From: Monomorium pharaonis
Lineage: Eukaryota > Arthropoda > Insecta > Hymenoptera > Formicidae
Length of the DNA stretch: 64,000 bases
Direction of reading: 5' to 3'
Assembly (NCBI RefSeq): GCF_013373865.1
Contig: NC_050473.1
Coordinates: 23,177,979-23,241,978 of the forward strand
Below are positions 56,714 to 64,000 of the stretch, in pieces. The notes beneath the pieces were generated by a model that worked only from the letters and a program-made list of their open reading frames with translations, made no database searches and had not been told where the DNA came from. Each line of letters opens with the position of its first letter. Positions within the stretch are counted from its first letter, which is position 1. The position numbers and the translations under genes are program-made.

Positions 56714-57618
56714 CACAGGCACACAAAAAAAAAAGTGGTTGGTCCGGCGGACTAGACTAGTCAATCCTTATGTATTTCGACCCGCTGAATCCGAATCTAA
56801 GATCAGAATTGCAAAGTTAGCTCGCATTTTCTAACCACAAAAAAAGTTCTTTTTTAATTACACAGGCACACAAAAAAAAAGTGGTTGGTCCGGCGGACTA
56901 GACTAGTCAATCCTTATGTATTTCGATCTGCTGAATCCGAATCTAAGATCAGAATTGCAAAGTTAGCTCGCATTTTCTAACCTCAAAAAAATTTTTTTTT
57001 TAAATATTGGTGAGGTGGGCCAGACTAATCAATTCTTATGTATTTTTACCTGCTGAATCCGAATCCAAGGTCAGAATTGCAAAATTAGCTCGCATTTCCT
57101 AACCTAAAAAAATTTTTTTTTGAGGTTAGGAAAAAATGAGCTAATTCAGCAATTTTCACCTTGGATTTGGATTCAGCGGGTCAAAATACATAAGGATAGA
57201 CTAGTCTGGTCCGCCGGACCAACATTAAAAGAAAATTTTTTTTTGAGGTTAGAAAAAAATAAGCCAATTCAGCAATTCTAACCTTGGATTTGGATTCAGC
57301 GGGTCAAAATACATAAGAATAAACTAGTCTGGTTTGCCGGACCATCATTTAAAAAAAAAATTTTTTTGTTTTAGGTTAGGAAATGCGAGCTAATTTTGCA
57401 ATTCTGACCTTGGATTCGGATTCAGCGGGTCAAAATACATAAGAATTGACTAGTCTGACCCACCGGACCAATATTTAAAAAAAAAATTTTTTTGAGGTTA
57501 GAAAATGCGAGCTAACTTTGCAATTCTGACTTCAGATTCGGATTCAGCGGGTCGAAATACATAAGGATTGACTAGTCTAGTCCGCCGGACCAACCACTTT
57601 TTTTTTTGTGTGCCTGTG
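56714..57618. mobile_element. CACAGG foldback element 3 (905 bp), flanked by TTA
   Basis: It lies in the Harbinger intron between exons 2 and 3. TTA at 56711-56713 and 57619-57621 flank CACAGGCACACAAAAAAA ends. It is essentially the 52.9-kb element in opposite orientation, including the internal end copy (at 56859 here), so the two are very close relatives. Confidence 0.88.
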
Positions 57619-58390
57619 TTATTATTATATTTTGTTTTTGTAGGCTGTTGTTGAACCACGTACGGAGTTTTTGGACCTAATTCCTGAATGGCCAGGAAGT
57701 GAACATAATAGTAGGATTTTCCAAAATTCACGTATATATATACGCTATAGACAAAAAGAATTTGATGGAATGTTGGTGGGAGATGCCGGTTATCCGGCCT
57801 TACCATTTTTACTCACGCCTATTGCTAATCCTGTCACTGATGAAGAAATAAGGTTTGATGTATATAAATTACAATCACATGTTGTTTGTGCAAATAATTC
57901 AAAATAAAATAAATTAAAAATAGTGTAATATAGTTATATTGATCTAATTATTTAATAGTAATTTTTATAAAAATTTTATAACCAGATACTGATATATTAT
58001 TCAGATAGTATCAGTAAAGCATTATTCATTAATAATACGTATTATTTACTAATTATATTAATAAAGTATAATGAAATATATTTTTGTTACAGTTACAACA
58101 TGATACATGGGAGGACAAGAAGAATTGTTGAGAGAACTTTTGGAATATGGAAAAGAAGATTTCCATGTTTGTCACGAGGTCTTCAGACAAAATTATTGAC
58201 ATCCATAATAATTGTTACAACATGTGCTGATCTTCACAATTTATTCTTGATATTTAATGATACTTTAGAAGAAGAAGACGAAATAGAAAATATAAATGAA
58301 GATGACGAACTTCCATTAATGCCTCATTGGCAACCTGGAGATGGCTTTTTAGTGCGAAATGCACTGATTGAACGTTTGTTTAATGTATAA

Positions 58391-58800
58391 AGTTTTTTTG
58401 TGTGTATGTATATAAGTTTTTTGTATATACGTATTTTTTTAATATAAACTGATATTAAAAAATATATGCACAATATTACACAATCAATACCTTTTTTTAT
58501 TAATCGGTAATTATAATATATTTCATAAAACGTAACAAAAATAGAACTATTAAAGTCAAATATAATGTAATACTGTTAAAAGTATTTTTTCTGAACTAAT
58601 AGTGTTATCACTAATACAAACATTTAAATAAACTTTGGCATTTTATAAACTACACATTACAATTTTATAGTGTAAACATGTGTAATTAAATGAAACCAGA
58701 TATGAATGTAACTAAAAAAAATGGTTAATAAATTCGACTAACTTAAAGATGCGGAAATTTTTGCGCTATAAAACAAAAAAAAATAATGTAACTAAACAAA
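58391..58800. other. AT-rich spacer between Harbinger genes
   Basis: There is no gene or repeat that I can name. It is expected to hold the transposase polyadenylation region; AT-rich words are too common to choose a signal. Confidence 0.4.
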
Positions 58801-58811
58801 AAAAGACAATC

Positions 58812-58948
58812 ACATATGGCAACAGGGCCAGAACAATCGGAACCAAATATAAATCCCGATGTTGCTCTCATCGTACCTCATCTAATAAAAACTGCGCCAG
58901 TTATATTCACATCTAATATGACAGATAAAGAAATTATATAATTGTATA
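58812..58948 (+). pseudogene. Extra copy of the Myb-like gene's middle exon
   Basis: The plus strand reads THMATGPEQSEPNINPDVAL then HLIKTAPVIFTSNMTDKEII. This matches the minus-strand Myb-like exon at 60.12-60.29 kb (MATDAGPKESTANNIDPDVA, HLMKTAPVVFTNNMTEKEIT). No further exons surround it, so it is a lone, diverged, inverted exon copy lying between the two Harbinger genes. Confidence 0.65.
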
Positions 58949-59098
58949 ATTGTACAAAGTATACTTGCATTAAAAAAAAAAAAACGTTAGTTATTCGAAA
59001 ATGCGCGAATTCGTTTAGGCTTAAAAATATAACAATCACTTGACCAAGTGGATATAATATACTGCAGACATAATAATTCTGATGTTTCATATTTGTAA

Positions 59099-60680
59099 TT
59101 ATATATCAGGATCAATATTTTCCTTTTGCTGCAACTGATATTCAATACTCCTGAGTTTTGCTTTTTTAATTTTCATTTCTTCTTCGTGTATTTCTTTTAA
59201 ATGTTTTATTTGCAGACAATTGATTTCTCTTTCATGTTCTTCCTTTATAATAGCCATTTTTTCTTCGTGGTTAGATTTAATATTTGATAAAAGTTTTTCT
59301 TGTTGCATAATTTGTTTTATCCGTTTTATTCGTATATATTCTGCATTTGAGTCTATTATTTCTTTCCTTTTTCCTTTTATTATATGTGTACTTTTGCTTT
59401 TGCCACCACTTAATGGATGCGATTGTAAATCTTTACCCGTCTGTTCTTTATCACATTGTTCTACAACTTCTACATCGTCTTCAACTTTAGATGAATCTAT
59501 GAGAAAATTGCAGTTTTTAATTGTCAAAAAAATTAATATCTTAACATGCAAATATGTAATATAAATAACAAACCTTGTAAATTTTTATCAACCTCTACAT
59601 TCATTAAATCGTCATCATTTAATAAATCAACATTATCATTTGTAGATATCAATTCAAATACAACATCACGTTTCTCTAGAATGCAAAAAAGACAAATTAT
59701 ATTATTAATGCAAAATATATTAGATGTAATAAGAGTACAATCTATTAAACAAGAAATGAGTTTAATTATCATGTATTGTGAAATAAACGAAAAGAAATGT
59801 CTAAATTTTAAAAAGATACTTAAAAAGGAAAACTATAGAACAGAATAGAACATAAGATAAATTATAATCCCAGAGCAACAATTAGTATACATTAAGTTAA
59901 AATTTAAAAAATACATAAAAAGATAAATGAGTTTGTTAAGGGCAAAATTTAAAATAACTAATAACATAATTAAATCATTTAAAAAATACTAAGAATTAAC
60001 AAAATATAACTTAGAGTAATCAAATATTAATATTAAAAGAGCTTAATTACTAGAATTGTATTCTCTTTTCAATTTATTTATAAGTAAGTTTTATACATAC
60101 CAGTAATTTCTTTTTCAGTCATATTATTTGTAAATACAACAGGTGCAGTTTTCATTAAATGAGGTGCAACATCGGGATCTATGTTGTTTGCTGTCGATTC
60201 TTTTGGCCCTGCATCTGTTGCCATTCGTGATTGCCTCTCTTTGGTAATTGCGTCCCGTTGTATTTGCTTAATATTAGTCCATAATTTTTTTTATTGTTGA
60301 ACAGTTCTCTGTTTATAAAATATTAAATGTTACAATTTATACAGAATTAAAATTATAAAATACAACTAACAATAAGTATATAATAATAAAATACAACTAA
60401 GTATATAATTATAAAATAAAAAGTTTAATATTCTCATTATCATTGTCATTGGCATTTTTACCTCTTGAGAAATTAAGGCAGATTCGTTGTATTTACTACA
60501 GATTTCCTTCCATGCTGTCTCTTTTTCTTTTAATGTATTACTGTCACTTTTTTTTATTTCTATGACGTGTTTGAAAAGATCTAATATTTGTAGAAATACT
60601 TTCTTTTCCAATGACGTATAATGCTTGTACTTGCTACAACCTGGACTGCTATTACTTGACATCCTGTAAACAAATTCCAA
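59099..60680 (-). pseudogene. Harbinger Myb/SANT-like DNA-binding partner
   Basis: In PIF/Harbinger a Myb-like protein binds the element ends and helps bring in the transposase. Exon 1 (from 60663): MSSNSSPGCSKYKHYTSLEK, LQILDLFKHVIEIKKSD and EKETAWKEICSKYNES, a SANT/Myb-like fold with tryptophan spacing, to a GTAAAA donor near 60463. Exon 2 (about 60310-60100): RTVQQ, a TAA where leucine is expected, KKLWTNIKQIQRDAITKERQ, then the APHLMKTAPVVFTNNMTEKE block, donor GTATGT. Exon 3 (about 59676-59574): EKRDVVFELISTNDNVDLLN. Exon 4 (59502-59099): DSSKVEDDVEVVEQCDKEQT and a C-terminal coiled coil (NHEEKMAIIKEEHEREIN) ending QQKENIDPDI. One nonsense codon is clear. It is divergent from the transposase, as is usual. 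Confidence 0.78.
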
Positions 60681-60700
60681 ATATAAAATAATTTATATAA

Positions 60701-61127
60701 ATAATTTTTATATAAATGTATATTTATTTCATGATGTTGAAGGAAAAATAGTATAAAATGACTAATCTTTAAATAATACTTTTCATGTCTTATGCTATGC
60801 CTCTCGTAGAGAAGATTGAGCATTGAGTTAATACCCAAATTTCAGAAAAATTAAATGATTATAGAAATTCAATGGTTTACAATGGCAAAGTAGAAAAATA
60901 CTGCTGTTGCCATTGTTGAATCTGATTGACATATAATTTAAGATTTAGTCAAAATAAAAGCATACATTAGTAATTTTTTTTGCTTAATGCAGCCAATGGG
61001 CTGTCTTACTAATAACAATAACAATAATATTTACTTTATACAAAGTTTTGTAGCTGCTGTACGTTGCTTTAAAAATATAGTTCAAACCTAAAAACTAAAT
61101 GAAATAGGTTGAAAATTTTTCATATGG
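60701..61127. other. Gene-free AT-rich stretch
   Basis: I see nothing recognisable and could not find a right Harbinger terminus here. Confidence 0.35.
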
Positions 61128-61129
61128 TA

Positions 61130-62174
61130 CCCAGCTAACCAGGCCTGTTAAAATCAGATATCGTGAAAGCTTTACAGCAAGGATTGTTTCAATTTTGACA
61201 ACAATTTTATGACAAGTAATTGTCTGTTGCTTTGTTTTCTAAAAGTTTTGAGCAAATTTACGGCAAAAGTTTTCATCACACGATACTGCAAATAACAGAG
61301 AAAGACTTGTACATAAATATTACATATAGAAATTACAAGATTTGTTCCGACGCGATAAAATGCAAAATTTAAGCAAATAACAGAGCAAACCTTGCTACAC
61401 GACATGACAATAAATTTATGGCAGAAACAGGAAATCTTGTTAAGCACAGAATAACGGCAAATTAGTAGCAAGAACAAAATAAAACTTGCCGAGCATACTT
61501 TCGCAACAAAATTGCGACAAGGTGTGTCCGTAAACAGCTTAGTTTTTGTTGGCAAGGCTTGTCGCAAATAGTATGACGCACATTTTATGCAAATAACAGG
61601 GTTGCATTATCGGGTTTTAAACTTATTTCTGACTTTACTATCTATCTCGAGATGGCGCATTTCTCGTGAAAAAGATTTATCTACTGGATTAATAAAAGGG
61701 GCTCGTTGAGAACAGAGAAACAAGTACGATTGCACCATTCACATTTGATATTGGACTAATTAGTCTAATATTTCAGTCTAATAATCATTTTTGTTGATCT
61801 AAATTTTGACATTATTTGTCCTGTTCTTGCCACAAATTTGCTATTATATTGTGCATAGCAAGGTTTGCCTTGTTTTTGCCACAAATTTGCTATCATGCTA
61901 TGTTCAGCAAGGTTTGCTCTATTCTTGCCACAAATTTGCTATCATATTGTGTACAGCAAAGTTTATCTTGTTCTTGCTGCAAATTTGTTGTTATGCTTTA
62001 CTAGTAAATTTTACCCTGTTATTTGCATAAAATATGCGTCATACTATTTACAACAAGCCTTGCCAGCAAAAGCTAAGCTTAATGCGGACACACCTTGTCA
62101 TAATTTTGTTGCAAAGGTTTGCTCGAGTTTGCGGCAAACTTCGCGCAAAGTTTGCGTCATTTTGCTAACTGGGG
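61130..62174. mobile_element. 1.05-kb foldback element with CCCAGCTAAC-type ends
   Basis: Left end TACCCAGCTAACC, right end GCTAACTGGGGTA; TA stands next to both ends. The arms share GACAAGGTGTGTCCG, GGCAAGGCTTGT and ATTTTATGCAAATAACAGGG in inverted orientation around a loop at about 61610-61790. Frames such as 61865-62212 are repeats read as protein and are not genes. Confidence 0.75.
61826..61998. repeat. About four 50-bp subterminal tandem units
   Basis: CTTGCCACAAATTTGCTATC..GTTCAGCAAGGTTT-type units start near 61828, 61877, 61926 and 61976, a period of 49-50 bp. The left arm carries degraded counterparts. The unit length matches that of the unrelated 36.9-kb foldback. Confidence 0.8.
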
Positions 62175-62599
62175 TATTTATATTATATATTATGGTTAAT
62201 TATTACGTTTAACGGCCTCCAAAAATAATGAAATTCTCTGATAAGGCTCTTTTGAAAGAATCTACGAAAAAGATGCTGCTCTGCCTGCTAAGTGAAATAT
62301 TTACGGTTGAGGTTAGAAAACTTGTTAAATTGACAAAATAATTAGTAATATTATATTTATATACATTATTATGCTACTAACAAAGGTATTATAATATAAA
62401 TGATACTAAATAATATAAAATTTCTTATTACATACAAAAACATTAGGAGAAATATTCAAAGCATTTTAAATGTATTTACAATAATTAATTGCTTCTTATT
62501 TTACAATGCACGATTTTACATGATTTAAATTAATAATATCAAAATATTTATTACTTTTACACAATAGAATAACTCTAAAAATAATTAAAAAGTAATTTC

Positions 62600-63110
62600 C
62601 CTCATGAAAATTTGCAATTGGTCAGTCAATGGTTACAATTGAATTCGAATGGTGCAGTGAATGGTGGATTGATTGCAACCATTAGTTCCGAATAGTGTGA
62701 ATGGTAAACCATTAACACTTTTAATAGTAACCGTTCATCTTCTAACCATTAGCGAATGGTAACAATTTGGGGCGTTACTATTGATTAATTGTACCTATTT
62801 GGGACATTATCATTGACGACTGGTAATTGTTTGCCGTATTACCATTGATCAATTGTAACTATTTGGAATAATATTGATCAATTGTAACGAGTGAGTCCCA
62901 GATGCGCACAGTAACAAACGGACACAGACCAAACGGACACAGTAATAAACGGACACAGTAACAAACGGACACAGTAATAAACGGACTCAGCCTGCTGTGT
63001 CCGTTTATTACTGTGCGCATTTGGGACGCTCCCATTGTAACTGTTTAAAGCATTACCATTGTTCAACTGCAACTGTTAGAAGCATTACTATTGATCAATT
63101 GTTTAGAATT
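62600..63110. repeat. Degenerate tandem repeat with nested hairpin MITE
   Basis: Units of about 50 bp with ACCATTGATCAATTGTAACT and TTTGG recur from about 62740 to 63105. At 62891-63033 a hairpin element interrupts them: GAGTGAGTCCCAGATGCGCA on the left and its inverse on the right, with a 17-bp AAACGGACACAGTAAYA unit repeated about five times inside. No gene. 62180-62600 and 63110-63300 are AT-rich and show nothing. Confidence 0.65.
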
Positions 63111-63304
63111 AATAGTTCCACAATTAATCTGTCAATGCATTTATTAAGAGCTTAGTATAATAAACTTACTAGTTATAATAAACTTATATTAGTTACGCAT
63201 TTGTGCATTGAGTATAGATTTTTTATATAAACATTTATTATTATTACGTTTAACTTTTACTTATTTGAAATAACTTCGCTTTTTTAAATAAATGATATAT
63301 AAAA

Positions 63305-64000
63305 TTAATCTTTTTCGAAAGAATTGACAAGTGGTGTGGCATACACCGTCTCTTGATCATCAAGAACTTGTACGCACTTTTGAAATATCGATTCCGGCAA
63401 TATGCAAATTTGACGACTTGTTTTCCGCAGAGAAGTACAAAAGTTAGTAGAACTGATATTTAGATTGCTATCTTTTATCAGCTCTTCGCCTGTTGGTAGC
63501 AACTCGTTCACTAAAATGATGCATTTACTTTGATGTGACACATGAGTTTAAATGATAAGAATATTTTTGATTGTGCCATATTTTAAATCCCTCATTTTAA
63601 TAGTGCTGTTTTCTCTTTTTTTTAAACGTTCGTAACTATCCGTATGATAAAGGACTTTCTTGTAAACAAAACGCTGGAACGAATACACCTTGTTTAAAAT
63701 CACTGGCTCTGTAACTAATTCTTTGATTAACACCTGTTGTGTTACAGACAATGGAATATTAGTTCCGACTCCAAGTAATTGTAATGAAGGAGCATAATTT
63801 ATTGTATTCATCGTTTTATTCTTATTGATTAGCAACTTTTCATATAAAAGTTTTCCGCGTATGGAACAATCATTACGAGAAAACGCAGTCTCACACAGTT
63901 GTTGTACTGTTTTATATCGCATGTACGTTTTAAATATCTGTTCCGGTATCCACTGTGAACTTTTAAACATTTTGGCAAGAACACCATTGTAGTGTTCAAA
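63305..64000 (-). pseudogene. 3' end of a third tnp2-like transposase, runs off the window
   Basis: The frame is open at the window edge and reads FEHYNGVLAKMFKSSQWIPE, then YMRYKTVQQLCETAF, PLSVTQQVLIKELVTEPVIL, YKKVLYHTDSYERLKKRENS. A TAA follows at 63548, with the same frame continuing SHQSKCIILVNELLPTGEEL to a stop at 63305. An F-E-x-x-NG-x-L motif followed by a Y-x-x-LKKR-N-S block is what I expect for the C-terminal part of animal tnp2/CACTA-like transposases with a longer tail than copies A and B. Only one internal stop is seen. The family assignment is moderate. Confidence 0.55.

Larger units (their letters stand above)
55233..58390 (+). pseudogene. HARBI1-like transposase, four exons
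   Basis: This is a DDE transposase that cuts and inserts the element at TWA sites. Exon 1 (55233-55529): ATG at 55233, an acidic lead, a TAA at 55302, then FKRRFRFSKHLVMFGILPLI and QLLICLCFYSTASFQ, donor GTTAGT. Exon 2 (55708-56461): LIMGDILQVFQPTISRIVFR, a 453-bp TTAA insertion, then LGYGPGAIGLPCIDGAIDCT (first aspartate) to YFSLNVQ. Its donor reads ATATGT where GTATGT is expected. Exon 3 (57644-57852): AVVEPRTEFLDLIPEWPGSE, then HNSRIFQNS where HDSRIF is expected (second catalytic Asp to Asn), and GMLVGDAGYPALPFLLTP. Exon 4 (58093-58390): MIHGRTRRIVERTFGIWKRR with the catalytic glutamate, ending ALIERLFNV. All exon phases agree. Length is normal for HARBI1, but the copy is inactive. Confidence 0.88.
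54886..60700 (+). mobile_element. PIF/Harbinger DNA transposon, nested insertions
   Basis: It contains a four-exon Harbinger transposase (plus, 55233-58390) and a divergent Myb/SANT-like gene (minus, 60680-59099), the two-gene set typical of PIF/Harbinger. The left end is placed near 54886 (GGCCCGTATTCATAGTCGAG, a TIR-like sequence). I could not find the matching right end, so the right boundary is open. Confidence 0.75.

Noticed and set aside
61865..62212. Cys/Leu-rich open frames in the 61.8-62.2 kb region
   Set aside because: They are 50-bp subterminal repeats of a foldback element read as protein.
1..64000. Telomeric (TTAGG)n repeats or a host housekeeping gene
   Set aside because: I looked for both and saw neither; every recognisable protein here belongs to a mobile element or is unknown.

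Overview
This is a eukaryotic window, most likely from an insect and probably an ant or other hymenopteran. It is AT-rich and gene-poor, full of relic transposons with spliceosomal introns, and I see no bacterial features. The hymenopteran guess rests on the element types (DUF4806-type proteins beside transposases, PHD-finger LINEs, hairpin MITEs); it is an inference, not a proof. I found no convincing ordinary host gene. Almost everything readable is a mobile element or its remains, often nested.

Layout. 0-2.7 kb: no firm gene; one weak cluster of exon-like blocks. 2.77-7.6 kb (minus): a broken LOA-like LINE (ORF1, endonuclease, reverse transcriptase, RNase H, CCHC knuckle), with GC-rich presumed 5' UTR to about 8.3 kb. 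8.38-12.0 kb (plus): a decayed two-gene DNA transposon made of a tnp2/CACTA-like transposase and a second gene of the DUF4806-associated family, split by an LTR-like fragment that itself holds a 121-bp MITE. 12.2-22.05 kb (plus): two LINEs head to tail, both with a PHD-like finger in ORF1, separated by a long microsatellite. 22.05-28 kb: low-complexity DNA, a 417-bp TACAGGGTGTCC MITE and a 4.2-kb relative with arms of nearly 1 kb, carrying an LTR-like insertion with three covarying stem-loops. 28-35.4 kb: AT-rich, gene-free, with degenerate tandem repeats, hairpins and a tRNA-Ala-derived SINE. 35.4-39.9 kb: a long-TIR element holding a relic of an EADTKI/SDIDIL protein and split by a foldback element built of 50-bp repeats. 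41.58-42.45 kb: solo LTR with a 5-bp target duplication. 42.7-44.1 kb: CACAGG foldback element enclosing a coding relic.

44.5-50.6 kb (minus): a second copy of the two-gene transposon. Here the DUF4806 gene can be followed through most of its exons to the stop codon, with a 1-kb MITE in its last exon. 50.6-52.9 kb: MITEs, two 5S-rRNA-derived SINE fragments, a GC-rich CRE-containing promoter-like block and an unrecognised two-exon coding relic. 52.9-53.8 and 56.7-57.6 kb: two nearly equal CACAGG foldback elements in opposite orientation, each flanked by TTA. 54.9-60.7 kb: a PIF/Harbinger transposon with a four-exon transposase (plus) and a divergent Myb/SANT-like partner (minus). 61.1-63.1 kb: more foldback elements. 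63.3-64 kb (minus): the 3' end of a third tnp2-like transposase that runs off the window.

The most interesting pattern is the repeated pairing, same strand and same order, of a tnp2-like transposase with a multi-exon DUF4806 protein. It suggests that the DUF4806 protein is a carried accessory gene of this transposon lineage.
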